A DNA stretch of 42,627 bases from Bacteroidales bacterium (GCA_017627955.1 JAGAFU010000029.1:1-42627); one strand, 5' to 3'; shown: positions 8,197-17,350, numbered from the stretch's first letter. Notes: generated by a model from the sequence alone, not told the origin. Program-made: numbers and translations.

Positions 8197-9089
8197 CGCT
8201 TCGCAAAAAGCTTTATCAGGTCTACAAGCGATTCATGTTGGACCACTTCCACCGGGTTTATGTCGATCAAGAATGGATGAAGTGGAAAGGGTACAAGGTG
8301 GATTGGGAGAATCCCCGGGACATCAACGAGAAGATCCAGTGGCTCTTGTGCTACTCCGACACCTCGATGTGGACTCTGTGCTCAGACAAGTACAAGGTTC
8401 GGGACTATGTCAAATCCAAGGGCCTTGAAGACATACTGGTTCCTCTGCTGGGGGTTTGGGATAAGGCGGAAGATGTTGATTTCGAATCGCTTCCTGATAA
8501 GTTCGTCATCAAATGCAACCATGACAGCGGATCTGTAATCGCTGTGGATAAATCCAAGGGGTATGATCCGGACGCGATCCGAGCCGATCTCTCATCACAT
8601 CTGGCGCGTCGTTACGGTTATCGCGCGGGCGAGCTCTTTTATAATCGCATCAAGCCTCGGATCATCGCCGAGCGGTATATTGAGCAGGACATCCCTGTTT
8701 TGCAAGGTATGCCGGTCGACTACAAATTTTGGTGTTTTGACGGAAAGCCGTATTCGATCTGGGTCAATTATAACCGGACCAAAGAGTCGACATTCATCAA
8801 CGTATATGACTTGGACTGGAACCTGCGTCCTGAAGCGTCAGATTTCAATGAACGCTTCAAGGATGGCAAGGGTATGGTTCCAAAACCGGATTGCCTGGAC
8901 GAGATGCTTTCCATTGCCGGCATCCTTTCAGAGGGTTTCCCTGAGGTCCGTGTCGACCTGTATCTCTCAGGAGGTAAGATATATTTCGGCGAAATGACTT
9001 TCTCTTCGGTCGCCGGAATGATGAAGAGGTTCACGGATGAGTATTTACGTGAACTGGGAGAGCGGTGCGTGCTTCCGCCGAAAAAATGA
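8193..9089 (+). CDS. TupA-like ATP-grasp family protein
   Basis: The 298-residue soluble protein resembles the ATP-grasp TupA-like family found in polysaccharide and teichuronopeptide gene clusters. Visible features are DINEKIQWLLCYSD, CSDKYKVRDYV, the ATP-binding strand LPDKFVIKCNHDSGS, RIIAERYIEQD, and the magnesium-ligand region VRVDLYLSGGKIYFGEMTF near the C-terminus. Family members are thought to ligate amino acids to, or otherwise modify, surface glycans; the substrate here is unknown. The start codon overlaps the stop of the preceding lipoprotein gene by four bases. The flippase gene at 10777-12345 is also consistent with surface polysaccharide work nearby. Confidence 0.75.
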   Translation: MTLRKKLYQVYKRFMLDHFHRVYVDQEWMKWKGYKVDWENPRDINEKIQWLLCYSDTSMWTLCSDKYKVRDYVKSKGLEDILVPLLGVWDKAEDVDFESLPDKFVIKCNHDSGSVIAVDKSKGYDPDAIRADLSSHLARRYGYRAGELFYNRIKPRIIAERYIEQDIPVLQGMPVDYKFWCFDGKPYSIWVNYNRTKESTFINVYDLDWNLRPEASDFNERFKDGKGMVPKPDCLDEMLSIAGILSEGFPEVRVDLYLSGGKIYFGEMTFSSVAGMMKRFTDEYLRELGERCVLPPKK

Positions 9090-9098
9090 GTCATTCTT

Positions 9099-9137
9099 GG
9101 TTTTGTCGCAAAAATAACCTAAATTTGCGACAAAACC
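9099..9137. promoter_or_regulatory. Operator-promoter of the AbiE-type toxin-antitoxin pair
   Basis: A perfect 14-nt inverted repeat, GGTTTTGTCGCAAA at 9099-9112 and TTTGCGACAAAACC at 9124-9137, flanks an 11-nt spacer. The -7 element TAAATTTG (9120-9127) overlaps the spacer and right arm. The antitoxin ATG follows at 9147 after AAGG. AbiEi antitoxins are known to bind inverted repeats in their own promoters, so this is very probably the autoregulatory operator. Confidence 0.75.
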
Positions 9138-9146
9138 GATTTAAGG

Positions 9147-9770
9147 ATGGACAGTGTCGAGAAAAAAATAATGCGGATCGTCGAAGAAAAGGGGCGGGGA
9201 AAAGTGTTTTTCCCTTCGGATTTTTTCGAGTGCGGATCTGACAAGGCGGTCTCCAAGGCTCTTCAGCGTCTGGTCCAGGGTGATGTGCTGATGAGAATGG
9301 AGCGTGGGTTATATTGCTATCCTAAGGAGAGTGAATGGGGCATGGGAAAATTGCCTGCAAGTTCCGAGGAAGTTCTGGAAGCGATTTCCAAGAGAGAAGG
9401 TTTTAGAGTCGGTCCTTGTCCGGGAGAGGCTCAGAATGCCCTTGGACTTTCCGAGCAGGTGGTGATGAACCCGGTTTACAGCACTGATGGCCCAACCCGG
9501 AGGATCCATTTCTATAAAGGATTCCGTCCGATTGTCCTGTACCATGTGTCGCCGAAAGTATTCACCTACAAGTCCAGGATCATCATGCTGGCTGTCATAG
9601 CCCTTAATGATATTGGCAAGAAAGACTTGTGGCAGTTCGACGTGGAGGCCATGAAAGAAGTGTTCTCGCGGGTCCCTTATCAGGAGATCAGGGATGATCT
9701 CCGTAGCACCCCGGCATGGATCAGAAACCTTATACTTGGATTTTATGAAAACGATAGAGCAGCAAGTTGA
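9147..9770 (+). CDS. AbiEi-type antitoxin (DUF6088-like), transcriptional autoregulator
   Basis: The 207-residue protein has an N-terminal winged-helix-like segment (KIMRIVEEKGRGKVFFPSDF, then DKAVSKALQRLVQGDVLMRM, followed by GLYCYP), as in AbiEi/DUF6088 antitoxins. A C-terminal domain follows. In type IV AbiE systems this protein counteracts the toxin without binding it directly and represses the operon. A perfect inverted repeat sits directly upstream. The gene overlaps the toxin gene by 26 bp, so the pair is coupled in translation. This pair may serve phage defence by abortive infection, which is inferred from the family. Confidence 0.8.
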   Translation: MDSVEKKIMRIVEEKGRGKVFFPSDFFECGSDKAVSKALQRLVQGDVLMRMERGLYCYPKESEWGMGKLPASSEEVLEAISKREGFRVGPCPGEAQNALGLSEQVVMNPVYSTDGPTRRIHFYKGFRPIVLYHVSPKVFTYKSRIIMLAVIALNDIGKKDLWQFDVEAMKEVFSRVPYQEIRDDLRSTPAWIRNLILGFYENDRAAS

Positions 9771-10743
9771 TTTTTGGAATTTCTCTGACGATCAAAAGAG
9801 AAGTGTATTCGGAGAAATCAAGGAAAACATGAACGTCAGCCCCAAGGCGGCTGAGAAAGACTGGTGGGTCTGCCATGTCATACAGGCCCTTTTTCAATTA
9901 AGATGCGCGGAGGCTCTCACTTTCAAGGGCGGCACTTCCCTGAGCAAGGCATGGGGCATCACTGAGCGCTTCTCCGAGGATGTGGATGTGGCTTTCGACA
10001 AGTCATTTTTCGGTCTTAAAGGAGAAACTCGTTCGGCCAGGGATCGGATACGCAAAGTCACCAGGAAGTATATCCGCAACGAGATGATGGATGAACTTCT
10101 TGTCGCGCTCAAAGTGGTCGGAGCTGTGGAGTCTGATGTCGGTTATCTTCCCAGAGAAGACTCTGACGCTGATCCTACCGTACTGCGGGTTGAGTACCGG
10201 AGTGTCTTACCCAAGGATCCTTACATCAAGGAATATGTGAAACTGGAATTCAGCAGCCGGAGTCCTCGGGAACCAAGGGAGATGAGGGAGATTGAACCCT
10301 TCGCCTCGCAGCTTTCTCCTTTGATCCGCTTTAATCCAACTGTCGTTCCGACTGTCACCCCGGTTCGTACCTATCTCGAAAAGGTGTTCCTTCTCCACGA
10401 GGAGTTTCAGAAGAATTATCCGAGGCACAAGCGGATGTCCAGGCATCTCTATGACCTTTACAAGATGGATAAAGCCGGATTTACGGAGAAAGCGTTGGAG
10501 AATAAAGAGTTATATGCCTCTTTAGTGGAACATCGGAGCGTGTTCAACGCTATGCGCGGGATCGATTATTCCGGCCATGATCCCAGGAATCTGGCTATTA
10601 TACCTCCGGAAGAAGCCCTTCCCCTCTGGGAGGATGACTACCGGGTTATGCGGGAGCAGTTCATATACGGCGAAGCCCCAGACTTCCCGGAACTCATATC
10701 CACCATCCGCTCCATCCAGGACCGCTTCCACGATCTATTGTAG
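9745..10743 (+). CDS. AbiEii-type nucleotidyltransferase toxin
   Basis: The best start is the ATG at 9745, inside the end of the antitoxin gene, giving 332 residues. A longer reading from 9694 is possible but less natural. The nucleotidyltransferase core is seen in ALTFKGGTSLSKAWG (the GGxxL/S motif) and RFSEDVDVAF (the DxD metal-binding motif), with TYLEKVFLLHEEF and SRHLYDLYKM further on, as in AbiEii/AbiGii proteins. Such toxins transfer nucleotides to tRNA or other targets and stop growth when the antitoxin is lost. Length and motifs look intact, so the system could be active. Confidence 0.82.
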   Translation: MKTIEQQVDFWNFSDDQKRSVFGEIKENMNVSPKAAEKDWWVCHVIQALFQLRCAEALTFKGGTSLSKAWGITERFSEDVDVAFDKSFFGLKGETRSARDRIRKVTRKYIRNEMMDELLVALKVVGAVESDVGYLPREDSDADPTVLRVEYRSVLPKDPYIKEYVKLEFSSRSPREPREMREIEPFASQLSPLIRFNPTVVPTVTPVRTYLEKVFLLHEEFQKNYPRHKRMSRHLYDLYKMDKAGFTEKALENKELYASLVEHRSVFNAMRGIDYSGHDPRNLAIIPPEEALPLWEDDYRVMREQFIYGEAPDFPELISTIRSIQDRFHDLL

Positions 10744-10776
10744 GGATTTTATCCGTTGGGATACGTCGTGGGCCAA

Positions 10777-12345
10777 TTAGTGGCGACCTGGGCGGAGGTC
10801 AGCGGCGACGGACCGCATCCTTTTGAGGAATGCTCTTAGTCCTTTGCTGAAAGTGAGGAATATAGGGAAAAGAATCAGGGACACCACGCAGGCGGTCTCA
10901 ATGGCGAATATGCCCCATTTGAATATTGAAGTGCCGGCTTCTTCATGGAATGGTAGCAAGGGAATTATCTTGCCGCAGATAAATGCCACCCCTATTATCA
11001 CAGCCCACCTGCCGGCTATACGAGCGAAATAGGGGAGAGGGCTTTCCTTGAGTCCATAGATGAAGAGGAAGCATGGCTTCCATATTTCCACTATGATAAT
11101 CAGACTCACGGTGACACCGAGAATGATTCCTTCAAGACCCCAGAGGTAACCGAACAAGATTGAAAGTCCGATGTTCAGGCAAGCCTCGGTAATAGGGGCC
11201 CAGATGTCCTGATACATCCCGTGGGCACTTATGAAAGAATCCACGGTCCCCCTGGTCAATTGTATTCCCTGCATGACGAGATAGATGGTCAGGAAATTCG
11301 TTCCGAGGAGGTAATCGGCTGAAAGCCATGAGGATATGAATGGCTGTGTGAGATAATACATGCAGATCACCACTATTCCGGCGATCAGCATCTTTGAGTC
11401 AAGCAGCTCCCAGAACACCCTCTTCTCGGCTTTTTTGTCACCTTCAGCGACGAGATCACCAATGGCAGCCACGGTACTGGAGAACAGATTCTTTGTCAGG
11501 TTGGTGAGTTTTGTCAGTACGACCTGGTAGTTCCCGTAGAAAGCCACTGTGGTCAGGGAGGTGAAAGCGTACAGGATAGGAGAGCTCGAATTGGACATCG
11601 CGACACCTGCGATCTTGTGGAAGAATATCTGCTTTGTCTTCTTGATAATCTCGGGATGCTGCTTGTTGAGTTCCTTGCCTTCGGCTATCTGAAGCTCCAG
11701 CCATGGATATTCCTTCTTTATCAATCTGTCCAAGAGGATCGCGCAAAGTATCTTGCTGCAAAGTTCCGCTCCGACCCACCAGAAAAAAGGATTCCTTATC
11801 TGGGTCACCACCACCATCTGGACGATTATCTTCAAGGCCTCAACCCCCATCGTGATACGCTGGATCTTGTAGTTTTTCTGGTCGGCGTTCAGCAAGATCT
11901 GCCTGTAGTTGAAAAAATAACTGATGACAGCGCCGGTGAGGATAACGGAGAACAGGATATAGGCGTATCCGAGCGGGAGACTTGACTTCGCGAAGATCAA
12001 GGGGAAGAAACACATCAGGACGCAAGAGGCGATAATGATGAATAGGGCGATCTTGCGGTACAGCCATCCCTGGACGGATATTATCTCTTTGATATGCTTG
12101 GTGTCCTTTTCGAAAAGAGGCTTGTAGAGCAGGAAGGCGACGGCGCTTCCGATGCCTAGCTCGGAAAGGTTGAGGATCGCGAACATGTCCTGGGCCGTGG
12201 CATTGAGTCCGAGGACCTCGCTGCCCAGGTACTCAAAGAACAATCTTCTTGAGAAGAAGCTGAGCAAGAGGATAATAAGGTAGTATGTCGTCGATACCAC
12301 CGCATTCTTGATGCTTTTTTTTGTCCTCGTGTTTCTTTGGCTCAT
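10777..12345 (-). CDS. Wzx/O-antigen-flippase-like polysaccharide transporter
   Basis: The 522-residue protein has about 12-14 hydrophobic segments spread across its length and starts with a short basic N-terminus (SQRNTRTKKSIKNA), as in the polysaccharide transporter branch of the MOP superfamily. Recognisable stretches are RRLFFEYLGSEVLGLNATAQ and YNYRQILL-like FNYRQILLNADQKNYK, common in Bacteroidetes exporters of lipid-linked surface glycans. It would flip undecaprenyl-linked oligosaccharides across the inner membrane. No glycosyltransferase cluster adjoins it here, so it seems an orphan locus. A weak TAAATTCG element precedes the gene on the minus strand. Confidence 0.82.
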   Translation of the reverse strand: MSQRNTRTKKSIKNAVVSTTYYLIILLLSFFSRRLFFEYLGSEVLGLNATAQDMFAILNLSELGIGSAVAFLLYKPLFEKDTKHIKEIISVQGWLYRKIALFIIIASCVLMCFFPLIFAKSSLPLGYAYILFSVILTGAVISYFFNYRQILLNADQKNYKIQRITMGVEALKIIVQMVVVTQIRNPFFWWVGAELCSKILCAILLDRLIKKEYPWLELQIAEGKELNKQHPEIIKKTKQIFFHKIAGVAMSNSSSPILYAFTSLTTVAFYGNYQVVLTKLTNLTKNLFSSTVAAIGDLVAEGDKKAEKRVFWELLDSKMLIAGIVVICMYYLTQPFISSWLSADYLLGTNFLTIYLVMQGIQLTRGTVDSFISAHGMYQDIWAPITEACLNIGLSILFGYLWGLEGIILGVTVSLIIIVEIWKPCFLFIYGLKESPLPYFARIAGRWAVIIGVAFICGKIIPLLPFHEEAGTSIFKWGIFAIETACVVSLILFPIFLTFSKGLRAFLKRMRSVAADLRPGRH

Positions 12346-12381
12346 CGTTCTCGATTCGATCTCCGCGAATTTAAGATTATT

Positions 12382-13809
12382 TTATGACTTTAGATGAACT
12401 GAGAAGTGCCGGGCGAAAAGGAGTGTGTCGGTGATTTCGAGTTTGGGGGTGCCGTCTGGGAGGCGGACTATAGCGCAGCCGGAGGGAAGGTCTTCCGGTC
12501 GGTAGTCAAAGTCTTGGCCCTCAAGAATATATTTCCGAAAATCGGCCTCGGTCCTTTCTTTCCCGATGAGGCCTCCCATCGCCTCAAGGAACCGCTCCCT
12601 GCTGAAGTCATGGAGGAACGGCTTGACAGCGTCCATCATGACCTTCCAGGCATCAGGCTTTCCCGTCGTCTTCTCCACAAGCCCGGTAAGATGGAAAGCA
12701 TAGCTGAAGCCTCTCCAATAGAGAAGCCAAGTGTAGTCGCCATCATCCCAGAAGCGCTCTTCCGCGAGGTCTCCAGGATCATTCCTGTGCGGATTCCTGT
12801 GCAGGCCGGCGAGGGCATGGTTGAGATATTCAGCAAAAAAAGACGGCTTGTCTAAACCCGAAGCTACAGTCTGGTAACCAGTCTGCATCTCGTTGAAACC
12901 CTCACTGAACCAGGCGTTTCCGCCCCCTATCCACTTATGTCCGATCTCATGGGTGAATATATCCCGGCGCCCTGTCGTGAGGATTGTGTCCGCTGTCGCG
13001 TCGTAGCGTGACAGGAAGCCGTTGGAGAATCCGTTGCCCGTCATCTCGAAGGTGTTGTTCCTGAACGGGAATATGACCATGGAATAAGGTTCCGGATCCT
13101 CCTCCCCCCAGAACTCGCTGATACTGCCGTAAAAGTCCCTGAAATATTCCTTCAGGGTAATTATATTCATGTCATGGGACTTCCTCAATGCCGTCACGAG
13201 ATAATTGGCCCGGCCGTTTATCATGATCGTGTCAACTTCCAGAAGCGGATCGCCCACTATAGCGGATCCCACGACTGATCCGGCGGTTCCATTGTAGGGA
13301 TCTGTCCCCTTGCCAGGATTGTAGATGCAATAGACTGGATATTCAGGAACTTCCGCCCATCTCACGGACACCGGAGTCGCCATGTTCTCGGGGGCCAGGA
13401 ACAGGTTTTCTGTCCGGGTGAACATCATTTCCCCGTCCAGATCTGGTCTGAACATGTCCCAGAGGCAGCTTTTCGGGGAATAGTAGTCCTCGGGGAGGGC
13501 GCACCGGACAGTGTAAGACAGTCTCGCCTGACCGCCGTCCGGGACCACCGCGATCTTTCTGGTGGCGGGATCGGCGGTGACATCACCTTTGAGGGGAGTA
13601 AGATCCTGGAACCAACTCATCTGGTCGGTGAAGCCGCCGTTTTCCGTGGCGTAAGTGAAAAAAAGGCTGTCAAGGCAGGATCGGACTTCCATATCAACTC
13701 TGATCCCATTCCCTGTCCAGGAGAGGGTATAGTCGATCCTGTCGGACTTGTCAGTGCATGCCGTAATGAGAACAGAGGCGCAAAAGAGAATGAATTTCAG
13801 AGGATTCAT
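12382..13809 (-). CDS. Zinc metallopeptidase-like lipoprotein (M1/M61-type HEIGH motif)
   Basis: I start at the ATG at 13809; the longer open frame to 13908 runs through tRNA-Pro and cannot be real. The 475-residue protein begins with a lipoprotein signal (cysteine at about residue 18, ITACTD). An N-terminal beta-rich part (about 20-150) resembles the N-domains of M1/M61 peptidases. A zinc-binding segment THEIGHKW lies at about 286-293, with a downstream FSEGFNEM whose Glu303 is a likely third ligand. The spacing between the HExxH motif and this Glu is shorter than the 18 residues usual in M1. It would be a cell-envelope peptidase of unknown substrate. Confidence 0.7.
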   Translation of the reverse strand: MNPLKFILFCASVLITACTDKSDRIDYTLSWTGNGIRVDMEVRSCLDSLFFTYATENGGFTDQMSWFQDLTPLKGDVTADPATRKIAVVPDGGQARLSYTVRCALPEDYYSPKSCLWDMFRPDLDGEMMFTRTENLFLAPENMATPVSVRWAEVPEYPVYCIYNPGKGTDPYNGTAGSVVGSAIVGDPLLEVDTIMINGRANYLVTALRKSHDMNIITLKEYFRDFYGSISEFWGEEDPEPYSMVIFPFRNNTFEMTGNGFSNGFLSRYDATADTILTTGRRDIFTHEIGHKWIGGGNAWFSEGFNEMQTGYQTVASGLDKPSFFAEYLNHALAGLHRNPHRNDPGDLAEERFWDDGDYTWLLYWRGFSYAFHLTGLVEKTTGKPDAWKVMMDAVKPFLHDFSRERFLEAMGGLIGKERTEADFRKYILEGQDFDYRPEDLPSGCAIVRLPDGTPKLEITDTLLFARHFSVHLKS

Positions 13810-13840
13810 AAGACGGAAGTGCCTCAAAGATTGATTGTTG

Positions 13841-13914
13841 TCGGGGTACCGTGACTCGAACACGGGACCCTCTGCTCCCAAAGCAGATGCGCTAGCCAAC
13901 TGCGCCACACCCCG
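13841..13914 (-). tRNA. tRNA-Pro (anticodon UGG)
   Basis: Read on the minus strand, the 7-bp acceptor stem (CGGGGTG with TACCCCG, one wobble pair), the D arm (GCGC/GCGC), the anticodon arm with stem TCTGC/GCAGA and loop TTTGGGA, and the T arm (CCGTG TTCGAGT CACGG) all fold. The anticodon is TGG, which reads proline codons. The discriminator base is A. CCA is not encoded, as is common in Bacteroidetes. Confidence 0.93.
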
Positions 13915-13963
13915 AAGTGGATTGCAAAGGTATTCCTTTTTTCGGAAAATCGCAAAAAAGAAG

Positions 13964-13971
13964 TATCTTTG
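13964..13971 (+). promoter_or_regulatory. -7 element TATCTTTG directly before lolD
   Basis: TATCTTTG matches the TAnnTTTG consensus and ends 5 nt before the lolD ATG at 13977, so the transcript should begin near the start codon. Confidence 0.55.
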
Positions 13972-13976
13972 GGAAT

Positions 13977-14636
13977 ATGATCATAGAAGCTAAAGGAATT
14001 GAGAAGAGTTTCGGGACCTTGAAGGTCTTGAAAGGAATAGACTTCCATGTGGAGAAGTCCGAGGTCGTGTCAATCATGGGCGCTTCCGGAGCGGGCAAGT
14101 CCACATTGCTGCAGATTCTGGGTACGCTTTCCACTCCGGACGCCGGATCTCTGGTGATTGACGGTACGGATGTTCTGCATCTCGGGGGCAAGGAGTTGTC
14201 CGCTTTCCGGAACCGCAGGATCGGCTTCGTATTCCAGTTCCATCATCTTCTTCCCGAGTTCAACGCGCTTGAGAACGTCATGATTCCCGCCTTCATCGCC
14301 GGCCGTTCCGATCGGGACGCCAAGGCGGCCGCAACGGCCCTTCTGAAGGAGATGGGACTTGGCGAGCGAATGGATCACAAACCTTCGGAACTATCTGGAG
14401 GTGAGCAGCAAAGAGTCGCTATCGCCAGGGCCCTTGTCAATGATCCCGCTATCCTTTTCGCAGACGAGCCTTCCGGGAATCTTGACTCGAAGACCAAGGC
14501 CGAGATCCACCAGCTTTTCTTCGACTTGCGGGAACGTCACGGACAGACCATCGTCATCGTCACGCATGACCCCGAGCTGGCGGCCATGTGCGACCGCTCA
14601 CTATTCATGAGGGACGGCCTTTTCGTTGAGGAATAG
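13977..14636 (+). CDS. lolD: ABC transporter ATP-binding protein, LolD type
   Basis: The start at 13977 is preferred over the upstream start at 13917 because the protein then begins [13 protein letters not shown], the usual beginning of LolD proteins. The 219 residues hold a Walker A (GASGAGKST, about 35-43), a Q-loop ([10 protein letters not shown], about 87-96), the ABC signature (LSGGEQQR, about 139-146), a Walker B (ILFADE, about 159-164) and an H-loop (IVTHD). LolD powers release of lipoproteins from the inner membrane together with LolC/LolE-type permeases, which are not encoded in this window. The MacB family ATPase is an alternative. The gene converges with the YfcC-family gene, with 1 bp between the stops. 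Confidence 0.82.
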   Translation: MIIEAKGIEKSFGTLKVLKGIDFHVEKSEVVSIMGASGAGKSTLLQILGTLSTPDAGSLVIDGTDVLHLGGKELSAFRNRRIGFVFQFHHLLPEFNALENVMIPAFIAGRSDRDAKAAATALLKEMGLGERMDHKPSELSGGEQQRVAIARALVNDPAILFADEPSGNLDSKTKAEIHQLFFDLRERHGQTIVIVTHDPELAAMCDRSLFMRDGLFVEE

Positions 14637-14637
14637 G

Positions 14638-15960
14638 CTACCAGCCCGCGATAGGGAATAGAACAGTGGGTAGCAGCAGGACAAGTCCAAGGATCAATAA
14701 GACCACTACCATTTTCCATATCCATTTGACCCATTCCGTGTAGGGGATTCGGGCCATGGCCAGGGCGGCCACAAGCACGCCGGAGGTGGGGGTGATCATG
14801 TTCGTGAACCCGTCTCCGAATTGGAACGCGAGCACCATCGCCTGGCGGGACACTCCGACCATGTCCGAGAAAGGCGCCATTATCGGGATGGTGATGGCCG
14901 CCTTTGCCGTGGCGCTTGGGATCACGAAGTTGATCAGGGCTTGTATCCCGTACATGGCTGAAAGGGAACCGACTTCCCCGGAGCCATCAAGGCCTTCCTG
15001 CATCGAGTGGAGGATGCTGTCTATGATCTTTCCGTCCTGTAATATGACGATTATTCCTGAGGCGAAACCCACCACCAGCGCCGCGGACAGGATGTCTTTA
15101 GCGCCAGCCATGAGCTCGGAGACTATCCTGTCGGAATGGAAGCCGGCGATGATGCCGCAGATTATTCCCATGGCGAGGAACAATCCGGTGATCTCGGGCA
15201 TATACCAGTCCAGGCAGGTCACACCGACGATAAGGATCACGACGGTCAAGGCAAGAGTTATGAGGATCCAGGACTGCCTCCTCGTGAGAGGCTCAGCCTC
15301 AATGGCTTCCGCTTTGGAAGGCTCCTTCCTGACCTTATGGGCGTAAAAGATGACGAACACCACCAGAAGCGCCGTGAGGATCCCCCAGCAAAAGAGCCTG
15401 TAGCCCATTCCTGAGAATAACGGCAAGTCTGCCATGCCCTGGGCTATACCGACCGTGAAGGGATTAAGAAATGCGCTGGAAAAGCCGACATTGGACGCCA
15501 CATACACAACAAGCATCCCCATGAAGGCATCATATCCCATCGACACGGCCAGCGGAACCACGATCCCCACAAAAGGTATTGTCTCCTCGCTCATCCCGAA
15601 GACGGCTCCCGCCAGGGAGAACAGGATGGTGAGGGCGGCAAGAACGATCTTGTCCCTGTTACCGATCTTTGAGATGAATCTCTTGATCCCGGCCTCAACC
15701 GCTCCTGTGGCGTTAAGCAGCCAGAAAGCTCCGCCGACGACAAGAATGAATATGATGATTCCGGCCTGTTTGATAAAGCCGTGGTAAATGGCCGTGAATA
15801 TCTGCCATGTCTGGGGTACGGACTCCACTGACTCATAGGAGAGTGAGCCGTCATCGGCCTTGACATATTGCCCTCCGGGTATAAACCATGTCATCACCGC
15901 ACACACGAGGATGATCGCGGCGATGATGACATAGGTGTTCGGAGCCTTCAGCTTACGCAT
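14638..15960 (-). CDS. YfcC-family membrane carrier (C4-dicarboxylate/amino-acid type)
   Basis: The ATG at 15960 is used; a GTG one codon upstream is also in frame. The 440-residue protein has about 11-12 membrane segments. TWFIPGGQYV after the first helix, FGMSEETIPFVGIVVPLA and FVIPSATAKAAITIPIMAP match the YfcC/DcuC-like carrier family. Substrates of this family include amino acids and dicarboxylates; the substrate here is unknown. The gene lies 9 bp downstream of the GH109 gene on the same strand, so the two are probably one operon, but a functional link between them is not evident. Confidence 0.8.
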   Translation of the reverse strand: MRKLKAPNTYVIIAAIILVCAVMTWFIPGGQYVKADDGSLSYESVESVPQTWQIFTAIYHGFIKQAGIIIFILVVGGAFWLLNATGAVEAGIKRFISKIGNRDKIVLAALTILFSLAGAVFGMSEETIPFVGIVVPLAVSMGYDAFMGMLVVYVASNVGFSSAFLNPFTVGIAQGMADLPLFSGMGYRLFCWGILTALLVVFVIFYAHKVRKEPSKAEAIEAEPLTRRQSWILITLALTVVILIVGVTCLDWYMPEITGLFLAMGIICGIIAGFHSDRIVSELMAGAKDILSAALVVGFASGIIVILQDGKIIDSILHSMQEGLDGSGEVGSLSAMYGIQALINFVIPSATAKAAITIPIMAPFSDMVGVSRQAMVLAFQFGDGFTNMITPTSGVLVAALAMARIPYTEWVKWIWKMVVVLLILGLVLLLPTVLFPIAGW

Positions 15961-15969
15961 CACAAAGGC

Positions 15970-17325
15970 TTACATGGCGTAGTGGAATCCATCCAACTTA
16001 TTCCAGTCTCCTCTCGTGAAATCGGGGAAACGGACCGGCATTGAGTTGTTTTCAAGTGAGATCCTGCTGAGCTCCTGGACGGCGGACCACTCTGCGGCAT
16101 CATAGACGTCTTCGTCTAGCGGGAGACCGTTGCGCAGGCAGTAGATCAACCTGTAGTCCATGATGTAGTCCATGCCGCCGTGGCCACCGACCGCTTTGGC
16201 TTTCTCCTCGATCGCCTTGGCGAACTCAGGCCGGTACGCTGTCAGGAGGGAGTCCATGACCTCTTGGGACACGAAGAGGTGACCGTTGATCCCCTTGACG
16301 GAAATCCCCTGGGTGGGGTACTTGTTGGCGAAACCTTCTGTTCCGGTCAACTGGTACATCCTGGAATATGGGCGGTAAGCGTAGACGTTGTGCTGAACCT
16401 CGATAAGCTTTTTCTTCTCGGTCTGGATCAGGCTGATGGTGTGGTCACCATCCTTGCAATAATCCTTGTCCCGGAACATCTTGGCCGACACCTTTCCGTT
16501 GTAGGAAGGGGTGTCCATGGCCACGAGATAGTCCATCTTGTCACCCCTGTGGATGTTGAGAGCCTGGGCGATGGGACCTAGCCCATGGGTGGGATAATTG
16601 TCGCCGCGGTTCTCCATGTTGTAGTCCAGCCTCCAAGTCTCGCCTTTGTCCCAACCGGGAGAAAGGAGGTGAATATAAGCGCCTTCCGCATGATAAACCT
16701 CACCGAAGAGCCCCTTCTGGGCCATATTCAGGGCGGACATCTCGAAGAAGTCGTAGCAGCAGTTCTCGAGCATCATGCAATGCTTGCGTGTCCTCTCGCA
16801 GGCGTCAACCAGCTTCCAGCAATCGTCGATGGTCATCGCCATAGGCACCTCGCACGCGACATGATGGCCATGCTCAAGGGCATAGAGAGATATCGGGACA
16901 TGGACCACCCAGTCTGTGGCTATGTACACCAGGTCGATGTCGTCGCGGTCGCAAAGCTCCTTGTAGGCCTCAGGTCCGACATAAGTGTCGGCTTCCGGCA
17001 GGCCGGCTTTCTTGAGGATGTCATTGCAGATGTCAACCCTCTCTTGTTTGAGATCGCAGAAAGCCATGATCTTGACTCCCTCTATCTGTGTGTAACGGCT
17101 GACCGCCGAGGTGCCCCTGCCTCCGACGCCAACGAAAGCGATACGGACTGTCTCGATGGGGTCGCACTTCAGTCCGAGAGCGCTCTGCTGCCCGGCGGCG
17201 CGCTCGGGGGCCTTCAGCTCTATCATGCCGTTTTTGATAACAGCCGGAACCGAGGCTGGAACCTTCTTCACACATGATGAGAAGGCCAGCAAGCAGATGA
17301 CTGCCGCGAATAAGATCTTTCTCAT
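15970..17325 (-). CDS. GH109-type Gfo/Idh/MocA protein (alpha-N-acetylgalactosaminidase-like)
   Basis: The protein (451 residues) starts with a lipoprotein signal (LLAFSSCVKK). A Rossmann NAD site follows (FVGVGGRG, about 67-74), then FCDLKQER, YIATDWVVHVPI and EVPMAMT, and the substrate domain contains YDFFEMSALNMA, GDNYPTHGLGPIAQ and MDYLVAMDTPS. These match GH109 enzymes, which use tightly bound NAD to cleave terminal alpha-GalNAc, including blood group A and mucin-type structures. The export signal fits action on glycans outside the cytoplasm. The gene has its own promoter and is followed at 9 bp by the YfcC carrier gene. Other oxidoreductase roles in the same superfamily are possible. 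Confidence 0.8.
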   Translation of the reverse strand: MRKILFAAVICLLAFSSCVKKVPASVPAVIKNGMIELKAPERAAGQQSALGLKCDPIETVRIAFVGVGGRGTSAVSRYTQIEGVKIMAFCDLKQERVDICNDILKKAGLPEADTYVGPEAYKELCDRDDIDLVYIATDWVVHVPISLYALEHGHHVACEVPMAMTIDDCWKLVDACERTRKHCMMLENCCYDFFEMSALNMAQKGLFGEVYHAEGAYIHLLSPGWDKGETWRLDYNMENRGDNYPTHGLGPIAQALNIHRGDKMDYLVAMDTPSYNGKVSAKMFRDKDYCKDGDHTISLIQTEKKKLIEVQHNVYAYRPYSRMYQLTGTEGFANKYPTQGISVKGINGHLFVSQEVMDSLLTAYRPEFAKAIEEKAKAVGGHGGMDYIMDYRLIYCLRNGLPLDEDVYDAAEWSAVQELSRISLENNSMPVRFPDFTRGDWNKLDGFHYAM

Positions 17326-17350
17326 ATTGGCCGTTTTATATTGGTTCCCT

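Noticed and set aside
13810-13908. Upstream extension of the peptidase-like gene
   Set aside because: The extension runs through tRNA-Pro and lacks a signal peptide; the ATG at 13809 begins a clean lipoprotein signal.
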